A stretch of DNA of 10,386 bases from Thermoplasmata archaeon (GCA_022749905.1 JAKIWU010000037.1:1-10386); one strand, 5' to 3'. Positions 1 through 7,360 are shown, counted from the stretch's first letter. Notes: generated by a model not told the origin, from the sequence alone. Numbers and translations are program-made.

Positions 1-119
1 GAAGACGTGAGCCCCGGTCCGGCCGTCCCGCTCTGCCGTAGCGACCGCTCCCCAGGGGTTTGCCTCCCGCGCGTCCCGCCGTTCGGGCGGACTTCGACCC
101 GGCGACGGAGGCTCCGATC

Positions 120-590
120 GTGACGAGGAGCTCCCGTTACCGCCATTCGGGGGAGGTCCCCTGGGACGTTACGCGGCGGGAGACGTACCGGAGCGGCTGG
201 TTCGGGTTCGACGTCCAGGCGGCCAAGGTGTACCTCGCCCATCATCGCATCCCGATCCAGCACGTTCCCCTTGGCGAGCTCGACGCGTGGATCCAACCTC
301 GGGCGAGGGAGCCCGAGAATCCGAATTCTGGGCGACTCGATCCCTCCTGTCTGAGCGGCTCCGACCCGTCCGTCCCCCTCCTTTTCGTCGAGACCCCGCG
401 CGGTGGATTCCTGATCGACGGCAATCACCGGCTCGAGGCCGCGCGCGTCGCGGGCGCCCCGGTGGTCCCCGTGGTCGTACTCCGCAATCCCGCCATCGGG
501 CGTCGGATCAGCCGGGGCCTCACCATCCGGCCGGTGCATTGGTGGCTTTGGCGGGGTTCGGACAAGAACTCCATCTCAGCCGACTCCTAG
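120..590 (+). CDS. ParB/sulfiredoxin-fold domain protein
   Basis: The 156-residue product has a C-terminal half resembling the ParB/sulfiredoxin nucleotide-binding fold: LLFVETPRGGFLIDGNHR (residues 87-104) followed by an alanine-rich helix and a VPVVVL strand (116-121). The DGNHR element (100-104) corresponds to the family's G-x-H/R-R phosphate-binding loop. The N-terminal half has conserved-looking aromatic patches (YRSGWFGF, 23-30). No separate DNA-binding HTH is visible, so it is not a complete plasmid-type ParB; its substrate is unknown. The chosen start is GTG at 120, with GGAGG at 107-111 eight bases upstream. A TTG at 60 is in frame and would add 20 residues, but has no well-spaced ribosome site. 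A reading frame open from base 1 ends in TGA at 121-123, overlapping this GTG as GTGA, which would suit a coupled upstream gene. The fold call is moderately sure; function is not assigned. Confidence 0.65.
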   Translation: MTRSSRYRHSGEVPWDVTRRETYRSGWFGFDVQAAKVYLAHHRIPIQHVPLGELDAWIQPRAREPENPNSGRLDPSCLSGSDPSVPLLFVETPRGGFLIDGNHRLEAARVAGAPVVPVVVLRNPAIGRRISRGLTIRPVHWWLWRGSDKNSISADS

Positions 591-683
591 ATCGGCATTC
601 CAGCTGGACCATCCCTGCTGCTGGGCACAACCGGAACATCCCGGCGCCGGCACCTTCACTCGGCTCGCAGAGGAGCGAGGCCC

Positions 684-1211
684 TCACCTCGATCTCCTCG
701 GGTGCCTGGGTGAGGCCTCCTTCCGCGCGTTCCCGGAGGCCCGGTGGGAGTTCCCGTCATGGCCACCACCGCGCCTGAGCCTCTCGAGCTGCTGTGGGCT
801 TCCTGTGAACTTGGTCCTACCGTCGACGAAGCAGAGCGAGTTCCCCGAAGGATCGAGCGCGTAGAAGGAACGCTCCCCCCACGGGCGTGTGGTGATCCTT
901 CCCATCGGCTGGGACCGGTCGTCATGGATCAACGCGGGATCGAGACACCGAAGCGTCCGCGCCCTTCGGAAGACACCTTCCAGGTCCGAGGTCGCAAAGT
1001 AGAGGGCCTCCGTCACGGTCGAACGCGAAGGCCCGGACGTCGAGCGATCGAGGATTCCGAGGATGACCGGGCCACAGTCGAAATAGATCCGACCGGGCGC
1101 GACCTCCCGTCCGCGTTGGGCGAGGAGGGAGGCGTAGAACCGTCGGGATCTCGCGAGGTTACGAGCTGGAAGGAGCACCCGGAAGAGACCAGCGGACCGG
1201 GCGGCCCTCAT
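684..1211 (-). CDS. VOC-fold (glyoxalase/dioxygenase superfamily) protein
   Basis: The 175-residue product shows one paired beta-alpha-beta-beta-beta VOC arrangement. First module: LFRVLLPARNLARSRRFYAS (9-28), then RIYFDCGPVILGILD (41-55). Second module: EALYFATSDLEGVFRRARTL (68-87), then FYALDPSGNSLCFVD (117-131) and KFTG. The D-P-x-G-N-x-L-C-F-V-D block is typical of a common subgroup of uncharacterised VOC proteins. The His/Glu metal ligands of glyoxalase I are not in their usual places: Arg replaces His on the first strand and no Glu follows GN. A metal-dependent glyoxalase role is therefore not supported; ligand binding or another activity is possible. The C-terminal 40 residues are low-complexity and basic. 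The ATG at 1211 is chosen because the domain begins directly after it and the upstream frame looks non-coding. It is divergent from the MFS gene and convergent with the ParB-like gene. Confidence 0.75.
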   Translation of the reverse strand: MRAARSAGLFRVLLPARNLARSRRFYASLLAQRGREVAPGRIYFDCGPVILGILDRSTSGPSRSTVTEALYFATSDLEGVFRRARTLRCLDPALIHDDRSQPMGRITTRPWGERSFYALDPSGNSLCFVDGRTKFTGSPQQLERLRRGGGHDGNSHRASGNARKEASPRHPRRSR

Positions 1212-1240
1212 GCAAGCTCGAACGCGAGTCGTTCCCGGGG

Positions 1241-1246
1241 TAATAG
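1241..1246 (-). promoter_or_regulatory. possible TATA-like element for the VOC gene
   Basis: On the minus strand CTATTA lies 30-35 bases before the ATG at 1211. There is no Shine-Dalgarno sequence before that ATG, so a short-leader or leaderless message is plausible. It is the most AT-rich patch in the 129-base divergent gap 1212-1340. The match to an archaeal box A is weak. Confidence 0.25.
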
Positions 1247-1340
1247 CTGGCGCGTCCGGACCAGGACACGAACCCTGGAGGGCCCGAGCACGCCGAGCCT
1301 CCGAAAAGGGAATGTCAGCCTTCCACCCACCGACCGTGTC

Positions 1341-2747
1341 ATGGAACGTGAGCTCGTCACGAGCCCCAACCGCCTCGTGGCCCGGCCGTGGCTCCTCGCG
1401 TTCGTCCCCATCAACGCCGCCACCTCGGGGTTCGGGGTTGCCCTCCCCCTGCTCATCCTCATCCCGTTGCACGGCGCGTGGACGGATGTTGCCCTCGCGG
1501 CCGGACTGTTCAACGGGACGGTCATCCTGTCCTCCGTGGGGTGGGGGTGGTTCGCAGACCACTATCCCTTCCGGCGGAATCTCCTCCTCCTCAACTTCGC
1601 CGGCTTCGGGGTGATCTACCTCCTCCTCGCGAACGTCCATTCCATCCCGATCCTGCTCGGACTCTACGCACTCGTGGGCGTGATCGCCCCCGCGGGAACG
1701 AGCGCATCGAACTTGCTCGTGCTCGAGAAGTTCTCGAGCTGGGAACGGCCGACCGCGTTCGCCTCCTTCCAGCTCATGGGCATCATCGGCTCAGTCGCGG
1801 GTCTCATCAGCGGGTACCTCTGGCTCGAGGCGAACCTCTCCCTGGCGCCCCTTCTCTACGTCCTCGCGGGGCTCGCGTTGGCGAGCGTTGTTGCGGTCTG
1901 GCGAGGCGTACGCGATGCTCCCCGAGCCCTCACGACATCCCACGTCGCCCGCCATCCCGAGGGCCTCCTGTCCCGGATCCGCCACCTCCCCGCGTGGAAC
2001 CGAGAGATTCCCTTCTTCCCGAAGCGGCCCCAGCTCTCTCGGGAAGGTTGGCGACGATTCCGCCAGTGGGTCCGCGCGGAGGCCACCCACGAGCTGCCCC
2101 TCATCCTCGCCGCGTCGTTCCTGTTCAATCTGACGGCGAACCTGTTCAACATCTCCTACACGCCCTACCTCTACTCGATTGGGATCGGTGCTGCCTCGAT
2201 CTTCCTCGTGAACCTCGCCAACAACGTCGCCCAGGGGTTCGTGCTCCCCGCGAGCGGGAGGTGGAGCCGCCGCAGTGGGGCGGACGCGCTTGTCCGGCGC
2301 GCCTCCTACGCGCGAAGCGTAGGCTATCTTGCCGTCGCGGGGTTCACGCTCATCCCCCTCACGGTCCGCGTGGCGTTCTCGGCGAACGTCGTCGCCTTCG
2401 CGCTCTGCGGGGGAGCGATCGCGTTCTACTCGACCGCGTCCTCGATCATTCTCTTCCGTTCTCTCGAAGGGAGGGATGCTGGAACCCTCCTAGGGGTCAA
2501 CAGCGCGCTCGGGGGGATCGCCGCGATCGCGGGCGCGGCGCTCTCGGGGATCCTCTCGATCTACGGGAGCTACCGGCTCACCTTCCTCGTGGCCGCCGCC
2601 GGGCTCCTCGTCTCGTTGCCGATCTGGGCCGCGGCCCAAGTCGCCTACCGAAAGCGCCGGCCCTCGGACGAGGAGGAGCCCCCGACGAACCCGTCGGTGG
2701 CGCCGTCGGTCGCAGCCCCAGCTCGCCACGCGGCGCAAACGGATTAA
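1341..2747 (+). CDS. MFS transporter, 12 transmembrane helices
   Basis: The 468-residue integral membrane protein has two six-helix bundles. Hydrophobic segments fall near residues 17-43, 49-67, 79-97, 102-128, 139-161 and 168-187, then 250-270, 281-302, 325-342, 347-374, 380-406 and 411-434. A long charged cytoplasmic loop (188-248) joins the halves. The loop between helices 2 and 3 carries an MFS motif A-like GWGWFADHYPFRR (67-79), and a degenerate copy, SGRWSRRSG, appears at 305-313. The substrate cannot be read from the sequence; drug or sugar efflux or uptake are all possible. The start is ATG at 1341 (MERELVTSPN), directly before helix 1. The same frame is open far upstream, but that part is low-complexity and antisense to the VOC gene. 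No ribosome site is seen, so a leaderless start is possible. Citrate synthase follows after 46 bases. Confidence 0.85.
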   Translation: MERELVTSPNRLVARPWLLAFVPINAATSGFGVALPLLILIPLHGAWTDVALAAGLFNGTVILSSVGWGWFADHYPFRRNLLLLNFAGFGVIYLLLANVHSIPILLGLYALVGVIAPAGTSASNLLVLEKFSSWERPTAFASFQLMGIIGSVAGLISGYLWLEANLSLAPLLYVLAGLALASVVAVWRGVRDAPRALTTSHVARHPEGLLSRIRHLPAWNREIPFFPKRPQLSREGWRRFRQWVRAEATHELPLILAASFLFNLTANLFNISYTPYLYSIGIGAASIFLVNLANNVAQGFVLPASGRWSRRSGADALVRRASYARSVGYLAVAGFTLIPLTVRVAFSANVVAFALCGGAIAFYSTASSIILFRSLEGRDAGTLLGVNSALGGIAAIAGAALSGILSIYGSYRLTFLVAAAGLLVSLPIWAAAQVAYRKRRPSDEEEPPTNPSVAPSVAAPARHAAQTD

Positions 2748-2774
2748 CCCCGGGCAGGCTTGGGCGGCCGTTCT

Positions 2775-2781
2775 GGAGGAG
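2775..2781 (+). promoter_or_regulatory. ribosome binding site of citrate synthase
   Basis: GGAGGAG lies 12 bases before the ATG at 2794. The spacing is longer than usual, but no other start codon sits closer in the citrate synthase frame. It lies in the 46-base gap after the MFS stop codon, so co-transcription with the MFS gene is possible. Confidence 0.5.
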
Positions 2782-2793
2782 CGGGACAGCCCG

Positions 2794-3921
2794 ATGACCG
2801 ATAATGAGGTTCAACGGGGGCTCGAGGACGTCATCGCCCTTGAGTCCCAGATCTGCTTCATCGACGGCAAGAAGGGTCGCCTCCTCTACCGCGGGTACGA
2901 TATCCGGGACCTCGCCCAGTACTCGACCTTCGAGGAGGTCGCCTACCTCCTCTGGAACGGGCGACTGCCCACCGCCGACCAACGCGAGGCCCTCCGAGCG
3001 CGCCTCGGGGAGCTCCGCACGCTTCCGGAACCGGTCATGCGGATCGTCTCCGAGATGCCGCAGGGCGGGAACGCCATGGATGTCCTCCGCACCGCCGTTT
3101 CCGCCCTCGGGGCGTTCACACCCGCCGAGACGGGGGCGGCCTCGACCTCGGTCGCGAGCGCGGAGCGCCTAACTGCCATTCTCCCGGCGATCATCGGGCA
3201 ACTGCATCGCGCCCGTCAGGGGCTCCCCCCCGTAGCGCCGATGACAGGTGGCTCGCACGCTGCCTGGATCCTGCACGCCATCCGAGGAACGCCGGCCACC
3301 GACCTCGAGATCCGTTCTATGGACGCGGCGCTCATCCTCCATGCCGATCACGACCTCAACGCGTCGACCTTCGCGGCCCGCGTTACCGCCTCGACCCTGT
3401 CCGACATCTACTCGGCGATCACGAGCGCGATCGGCGCGCTCAAAGGACCCCTTCACGGCGGGGCGAACGAGCGGGCGATGGAACTTCTGGAGGAGATCGG
3501 GACCCTCGACCGCGTCGAGGAGGTCGTGCGCTCGAAACTCGCCCATCACGAGCGGATCATGGGCTTCGGGCACCGCGTCTACAAGGTCGAGGACCCCCGC
3601 GCCACGATCATGCGGGAGTGGTCCCGCCGGATCGGGGAAGCGAAGGGGAACCTCCACTACTACGAACTCCTGCGCAAGGAGGAGCAGGTGGTGTTCGCCG
3701 AGAAGAAGCTCTACCCGAACGTCGATCTCTACTCCGGCTCGATCTACGCGCTCCTCGACATCCCGAAGTACCTGTTCACGCCGATCTTCGCGGCGAGCCG
3801 GGTGTCCGGCTGGACCGCGCACGTTCTCGAGGAGTACCAGGACCTGCGGCTCATCCGGCCGACGAGCCGGTACGTCGGGCCGACCGACGTGCCGTACGTT
3901 TCGATCGAGAAACGCTCCTAG
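2794..3921 (+). CDS. gltA: citrate synthase
   Basis: The product condenses acetyl-CoA with oxaloacetate to give citrate and CoA, the entry step of the citric acid cycle, in the cytoplasm. It has 375 residues, the length of the compact archaeal/Gram-positive type. Family landmarks: the N-terminal GLEDVIALESQICFIDGKKG and LLYRGYDIRDLA segments; ILHADHDLNAST (181-192); LHGGANERAMELL with catalytic His221; MGFGHRVYKVEDPRA with catalytic His260; and YPNVDLYSG with catalytic Asp311. Arginines in ASRVSGWTAH (Arg336) and RPTSRYVGP (Arg359) fit the citrate/CoA binding set. Nothing is truncated. 2-methylcitrate synthase shares this fold and cannot be excluded from sequence alone, but no prpB/prpD neighbour is present. 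The last 71 bases are overlapped on the opposite strand by the mptD frame. Confidence 0.93.
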   Translation: MTDNEVQRGLEDVIALESQICFIDGKKGRLLYRGYDIRDLAQYSTFEEVAYLLWNGRLPTADQREALRARLGELRTLPEPVMRIVSEMPQGGNAMDVLRTAVSALGAFTPAETGAASTSVASAERLTAILPAIIGQLHRARQGLPPVAPMTGGSHAAWILHAIRGTPATDLEIRSMDAALILHADHDLNASTFAARVTASTLSDIYSAITSAIGALKGPLHGGANERAMELLEEIGTLDRVEEVVRSKLAHHERIMGFGHRVYKVEDPRATIMREWSRRIGEAKGNLHYYELLRKEEQVVFAEKKLYPNVDLYSGSIYALLDIPKYLFTPIFAASRVSGWTAHVLEEYQDLRLIRPTSRYVGPTDVPYVSIEKRS

Positions 3922-4312
3922 TCCGACCGACGGAGGCGCCGGCAGACGCGACGCTCATCAGCGGGTAGTGGAGATCCTCCCTCGGAATCAACGTCGCCGT
4001 CACTCGTTCGTTCCCATGGGCGAGGTGCACCGTGACCGTGAGCATCTCGGCGTTGAGGTACCGGTAGGCCATCCGTCCCCGACCCACCGGTCCCCCTCGA
4101 TCCGGATCGATCCGGACCCGAACCGATCGTACGTACGGTTGCAGGCCGACGGCGGCTTCGATCGTCCGCGCGAGTCCGCGTGCCGTTCGGGCAACGACGG
4201 GCGTGCCGAGATATTGATGGAAGACACCGCCGAGCTTGATCCCGGCCTCGAAGAGCAGGACCTCCCTCGGAGAGAGGCGAGGCCCCTGAGTTCGAGCGCT
4301 CGATCGCACCAT
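3851..4312 (-). CDS. mptD: archaeal 7,8-dihydroneopterin aldolase (MptD family, DUF372)
   Basis: Archaeal MptD cleaves 7,8-dihydroneopterin to 6-hydroxymethyl-7,8-dihydropterin and glycolaldehyde, feeding methanopterin or folate-type cofactor synthesis. The family signature is clear: LLFEAGIKLGGVFHQYLGTPV (19-39), LQPYVRSVRVRID (57-69), LNAEMLTVTV and DLHYPLM (113-119). Glu22, His32, Gln58 and Tyr116 correspond to active-site positions I recall as studied in the Methanocaldococcus enzyme (Glu25, His35, Gln61, Tyr111). The chosen ATG is 4 bases after the pssA stop (TAG GCGG ATG) and gives the usual distance to the FEAGIKLG block. The protein has 153 residues against about 120 in the family. 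The excess is a roughly 30-residue Ser/Arg-rich tail after YPLMSV, most of which overlaps the citrate synthase 3' end. It is the last gene of the leftward cluster. Confidence 0.85.
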   Translation of the reverse strand: MVRSSARTQGPRLSPREVLLFEAGIKLGGVFHQYLGTPVVARTARGLARTIEAAVGLQPYVRSVRVRIDPDRGGPVGRGRMAYRYLNAEMLTVTVHLAHGNERVTATLIPREDLHYPLMSVASAGASVGRTRSVSRSKRTARRSARRTGSSAG

Positions 4313-4316
4313 CCGC

Positions 4317-5063
4317 CTACCCGGGAGTCGTAGGGACCTTCGCCACGGTGGAGGGGCCGATCGCATAGTAGCTCGTCGCAAGGACCACGGCGACACCCGT
4401 TGCCACGAACGAGACGTCGTAGAGCGGGGAGCCCACGTTCGGTCGGAACTGGAGGGGCAGGAGCGCCAAGATCAGAGCGAAGCCCGCGACGGTCATCGGG
4501 ATCCGGAGAGGCGAGTTTACGCGAATCTTGGGGAAGCGGACCGGGACGACCATGAGGACCGCGAGAACCAGGCCGAGGACGACGACCGCGAGGGGGAGGG
4601 TTCCCAAGAACGCCGGGTCGTCGAAGAGGAGGAGCAGGAGCACGACGCCGATCGCGTTCTGCGGCGTCGGGGCGCCCGTGAAGTACGGCCGGTCGTGCGC
4701 CCGCAGCGTGAACCACGTAAGCCGAGCGATCGCCAGCGAGGCGATGACGACCCCAGCGAGGAGCGTCCCCGGAGTCCACGGGCTCCAGAGCGCGACCCGA
4801 TCGGTGTGCACGATGATGAGCGCCGCGGGAGCGAGGCCGAACGTCACGGCGTCTGCCACCGAATCCGCAAGCGGACCGAACCGAGAGCCAGGGCGGCCGC
4901 TGCGCCGCGAGAGCCATCCGTCGAGGCCGTCGAAGCCGATCCCGGCGACGATGAGCAGCATCGCCCAGAGCTTGTTCCCCGCCACGACGTACGCGATGGC
5001 CCCGACCCCGAGGGTCCCGTTCGCGAGGGTCGAGAGGTTCGCCCAGATGCGGCTCGGGGCCAT
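4317..5063 (-). CDS. pssA: archaetidylserine synthase (CDP-alcohol phosphatidyltransferase)
   Basis: The likely reaction is transfer of L-serine onto CDP-archaeol, giving archaetidylserine and CMP in the membrane. The 248-residue protein carries the complete CDP-alcohol phosphotransferase motif: Asp45, Asp48-Gly49, Ser52-Arg53 (usually Ala-Arg), Gly63, Asp67 and Asp71, in the spacing D-x2-D-G-x2-(A/S)-R-x9-G-x3-D-x3-D. FTGAPTPQN (128-136) and VRFPK (175-179) are typical of the phosphatidylserine synthase branch, which argues against an inositol- or glycerol-phosphate enzyme. Hydrophobic segments lie near 17-43, 72-86, 98-117, 136-147, 152-174, 188-206 and 217-234. The ATG overlaps the decarboxylase stop by one base (TGATG), so translation is probably coupled. 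The next enzyme in the pathway is the gene just upstream. Confidence 0.87.
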   Translation of the reverse strand: MAPSRIWANLSTLANGTLGVGAIAYVVAGNKLWAMLLIVAGIGFDGLDGWLSRRSGRPGSRFGPLADSVADAVTFGLAPAALIIVHTDRVALWSPWTPGTLLAGVVIASLAIARLTWFTLRAHDRPYFTGAPTPQNAIGVVLLLLLFDDPAFLGTLPLAVVVLGLVLAVLMVVPVRFPKIRVNSPLRIPMTVAGFALILALLPLQFRPNVGSPLYDVSFVATGVAVVLATSYYAIGPSTVAKVPTTPG

Positions 5064-5689
5064 CAGTCGCGGTCCCGCGCGATCGTGGTCTCGCCGGCTC
5101 GGACCCGGTCTCCCACCGAGACCGCGATCTTCACCCGGTTGGCGGGAAGGACGATGTCCACCCTCGAGCCGAGCACGATCATGCCGAGGCGGTCGCCCTT
5201 GGCCCGTTCTTCGCCGATCTCGACGAGCGAGACGAGCCGTCGAGCGACGAGGCCGGTCATCTGAATGAGTTGCACCGGGCCGAGATCGGTCGCGAGGAGG
5301 TAGCTACGCTGGACATTGTGACGCGCGTCGGCGCTGAACGCCGGGCGGCTCCCCGCGCCGGAGCTCACGATCGCCTCGACGCGCGCCTTCAGGGGAAAGC
5401 GATTGACGTGCACGTCCGCGATCCCCATGAACACCGCGACGCGAACCCGGCCTTCCTCCCGTACGATCTCGAGGACGCGGCCGTCGGCGGCCGAGACGAT
5501 CCCGTCGCCCACCTCGCGGTCCGGGTCCCGGAAGAAGGACGCGAAGAACGCCCAGTAGCCGAAGCCGATCGCGAGGAGAACGACGAGGAGGAGGGAGCGC
5601 GGCAGCTCGCCCACCCCGACAAAGGCGGCGACGACGATGAGCAGGAGAAGGGTGGGCAGGAGGTAGCGGGCGGTGCCGGGCGCGAACAC
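5063..5689 (-). CDS. asd: archaetidylserine decarboxylase proenzyme (short PSD type)
   Basis: The product decarboxylates archaetidylserine to archaetidylethanolamine at the membrane, using a pyruvoyl group made by self-cleavage. The 208-residue protein is of the short PSD-A class. It has two N-terminal hydrophobic segments (about 9-26 and 31-51), FFRDPDR (52-58), SAADGRV (66-72, with the Asp of the activation triad), MGIADVHVNRFP (88-99, with a candidate triad His94), and the cleavage site LGSRVDIVLP, where the Gly174-Ser175 bond would be cut and Ser175 would become the pyruvoyl group. The start is GTG at 5689; no Shine-Dalgarno is visible in the 10 bases after the uS10 stop. Its stop overlaps the pssA start by one base. 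Pairing with pssA supports the head-group role; phosphatidylserine as substrate is unlikely in an archaeon. Confidence 0.88.
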   Translation of the reverse strand: MFAPGTARYLLPTLLLLIVVAAFVGVGELPRSLLLVVLLAIGFGYWAFFASFFRDPDREVGDGIVSAADGRVLEIVREEGRVRVAVFMGIADVHVNRFPLKARVEAIVSSGAGSRPAFSADARHNVQRSYLLATDLGPVQLIQMTGLVARRLVSLVEIGEERAKGDRLGMIVLGSRVDIVLPANRVKIAVSVGDRVRAGETTIARDRD

Positions 5690-5699
5690 GGCCGCGGCG

Positions 5700-6011
5700 T
5701 CAGCTCTTCAGGACGATTTCGATGTTGACGCCGTCGGGCACCTGGATGCGCATGACCTGCCGCAGAGCCCGCTCGTCGGCGTCGATATCGATGAGACGCT
5801 TGTGGATCCGCATCTCCCAGTGGTCGATCGTGCTCGATCCGCCCCCGTCCGGACCCTTGCGGACCGGTACGCGCAGGCGCTTCGTGGGAAGAGGGATCGG
5901 TCCGGCGATTTCGACCCCGGTCTTCGTGGAGATCTCGCGGATCTGGCGGCAGACCGAATCGACCTTGCGGGCGTCGATGCCGCTCAGCGAGATTCGGGCC
6001 TTCTGTGCCAT
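5700..6011 (-). CDS. rps10: 30S ribosomal protein uS10
   Basis: This 103-residue small-subunit protein sits in the 30S head. Recognisable family segments are ARISLSGIDARKVDSVCRQI near the N-terminus, GVEIAGPIPLPTKRLRVPVRK (32-52) with the conserved G-P-x-P-L-P-T-K, DHWEMRIHKRLIDI (63-76), and the C-terminal VPDGVNIEIVL. The length is that of archaeal uS10. A GAGG element stands 4 bases before the ATG at 6011. It lies 33 bases downstream of EF-1 alpha, the conserved archaeal order of the str-type cluster, and 10 bases before the archaetidylserine decarboxylase start. Expression is expected to follow the strong EF-1 alpha promoter. Confidence 0.96.
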   Translation of the reverse strand: MAQKARISLSGIDARKVDSVCRQIREISTKTGVEIAGPIPLPTKRLRVPVRKGPDGGGSSTIDHWEMRIHKRLIDIDADERALRQVMRIQVPDGVNIEIVLKS

Positions 6012-6044
6012 GGAACCTCGCGATCGGGCAGGCGGGGAGCGTCC

Positions 6045-7325
6045 CTAGCCCTCGCGCTTCTTGATGTCGACGACGACGCCCGCGGCGACCGTCTGGCCCA
6101 TGTCGCGGACCGCGAAGCGTCCGAGCTGGGGGAACTCCTTGTACTTCTCGAGCACGAGCGGGCGCTTGGGCGTGATCTTGACCACCGCAGCGTCGCCGGT
6201 CTTGAGGGTCTGAGGGTTCTCCTCCGCGACCTGGCCGGTCTTCGGGTCGAGCCGCTTGAGAAGCTCGGTGAATTCGCAGGCGACCTGCGCCGTGTGGGCG
6301 TGGAAGACGGGTGCGTACCCGGCCGTGATCACCGAGGGGTGGTTCAGGATCTGGACGTTTGCCGTGAAGCTCTCGACGACGGTCGGCGGGCTCGAAGCAG
6401 GGCCGGCGACCTCACCGCGCCGAATGTCGTTCTTGTCGATGCCGCGGACGTTGAACCCGACGTTGTCGCCGGGGATGGCTTCGGGGACGTTCTCGTGGTG
6501 CATCTCGATCGACTTCACTTCGCCGGACTTCCCGCCGGGCATGAAAATGATCTTGTCGCCGACGCGGAGCTTACCGGTCTCGACGCGGCCCACCGGCACC
6601 GTGCCGATCCCGGTGATCGTGTAGACGTCCTGGACCGGGAGACGGAGGGGCTTGTCCGTCGGTTTCTCGGGGACCTTGAGGCTGTCGAGCGCCTGCAGGA
6701 AGTTCGGGCCCTTGAACCAGGGCATGTTGGGCGACGCCTTGTTGATGTTGTCGTCCTTGAACGCGGAGATCGGGAGGAAGGTGATTTGCTGGTCGACCTT
6801 GAATCCGATGTTCTTGAGGATCTTGGTGATCTCCTCCTTGACCTCGTTGTACTTCGCCTCGGAGTACTTGACCTCCTGGCGGTCCATCTTGTTGATCGCG
6901 CAGATGATCTGGCTCACCCCGAGCGTCCGCGCGAGGAAGATGTGCTCGCGGGTCTGTTCCTGGACACCATCGGCCGCGGAAACGACGAGCACGGCCGCAT
7001 CGGCCTGGCTCGTCCCCGTGATCATGTTCTTGACGAAGTCGCGGTGGCCGGGCGCGTCGATGATCGTGAAGTAGTACTTCGCAGAGTCGAAGCGCCGGTG
7101 GGCGATGTCGATCGTGACGCCGCGCTCGCGCTCCTCCTTGAGGTCGTCCATGACCCAGGCGAACTCGAACGTCGCCTTGCCCTTCGCCTCGGCCTCGGCG
7201 CGGAACTTGTCGATTTCTTCCTGCCGGATGACCCCCGTGTCGAGGAGGAGACGGCCGACCGTGGTCGACTTCCCGTGGTCCACGTGGCCGATGAAGACGA
7301 GGTTGAGGTGGGGCTTCTGTGCCAT
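6045..7325 (-). CDS. tuf: translation elongation factor EF-1 alpha (aEF1A)
   Basis: The product is the GTPase that delivers aminoacyl-tRNA to the ribosome A site. It is full length at 426 residues. The G domain has GHVDHGKST (13-21, G1), the switch threonine in RGVTIDIAH (G2, Thr71), DAPGH (90-94, G3), NKMD (145-148, G4) and SAF (187-189, G5). Domains 2 and 3 follow, with PVQDVYTITGIGTVPVGRVE (230-249) and VFHAHTAQVACEF (340-352). The sequence is of the archaeal/eukaryotic EF1A type rather than bacterial EF-Tu. It is the first gene of the leftward cluster, with a TATATA box about 38 bases ahead of the start codon and a short leader. No frameshift or unusual residue was seen. Confidence 0.97.
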   Translation of the reverse strand: MAQKPHLNLVFIGHVDHGKSTTVGRLLLDTGVIRQEEIDKFRAEAEAKGKATFEFAWVMDDLKEERERGVTIDIAHRRFDSAKYYFTIIDAPGHRDFVKNMITGTSQADAAVLVVSAADGVQEQTREHIFLARTLGVSQIICAINKMDRQEVKYSEAKYNEVKEEITKILKNIGFKVDQQITFLPISAFKDDNINKASPNMPWFKGPNFLQALDSLKVPEKPTDKPLRLPVQDVYTITGIGTVPVGRVETGKLRVGDKIIFMPGGKSGEVKSIEMHHENVPEAIPGDNVGFNVRGIDKNDIRRGEVAGPASSPPTVVESFTANVQILNHPSVITAGYAPVFHAHTAQVACEFTELLKRLDPKTGQVAEENPQTLKTGDAAVVKITPKRPLVLEKYKEFPQLGRFAVRDMGQTVAAGVVVDIKKREG

Positions 7326-7342
7326 CCCTAGGTGCTCCGGGC

Positions 7343-7357
7343 GCGCCGAAAAGGCGC
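7343..7357. repeat. inverted repeat between the EF-1 alpha TATA box and its predicted transcription start
   Basis: GCGCC at 7343-7347 and GGCGC at 7353-7357 form a perfect 5-base inverted repeat around a GAAAA spacer on the plus strand. It falls between the TATA box (7361-7366) and the predicted start near 7338. A protein bound here could affect initiation, but the repeat is short and GC-rich and may be chance. Confidence 0.3.
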
Positions 7358-7360
7358 CCC

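Noticed and set aside
1..123. Possible end of an upstream gene, stop TGA overlapping the GTG at 120
   Set aside because: The frame is open from base 1 and the GTGA overlap is suggestive, but the 40 visible residues are Pro/Arg-rich with no recognisable motif, and the other two plus frames also close nearby.
682..715. Inverted CCTCAC/GTGAGG pair as a terminator between the first two genes
   Set aside because: It lies inside the VOC coding region, has a 22-base loop and no T-tract.
744..1340. Upstream extension of the MFS reading frame by 199 codons
   Set aside because: The extension is low-complexity, lacks MFS features, and is antisense to a VOC gene with clear domain motifs; the transporter fold begins at the ATG at 1341.
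1212..1640. N-terminal extension of the VOC frame by 143 codons
   Set aside because: It is acidic low-complexity sequence antisense to the MFS gene, and VOC proteins of this type begin directly at the first strand.
3169..3822. 217-codon minus-strand frame inside citrate synthase
   Set aside because: It lies wholly antisense to a complete citrate synthase with all catalytic residues, and shows no domain of its own.
5673..7331. 552-codon plus-strand frame antisense to EF-1 alpha and uS10
   Set aside because: It is a shadow of two highly conserved genes on the other strand, with an Asp/Val/Leu-rich composition typical of antisense GC-rich coding DNA.
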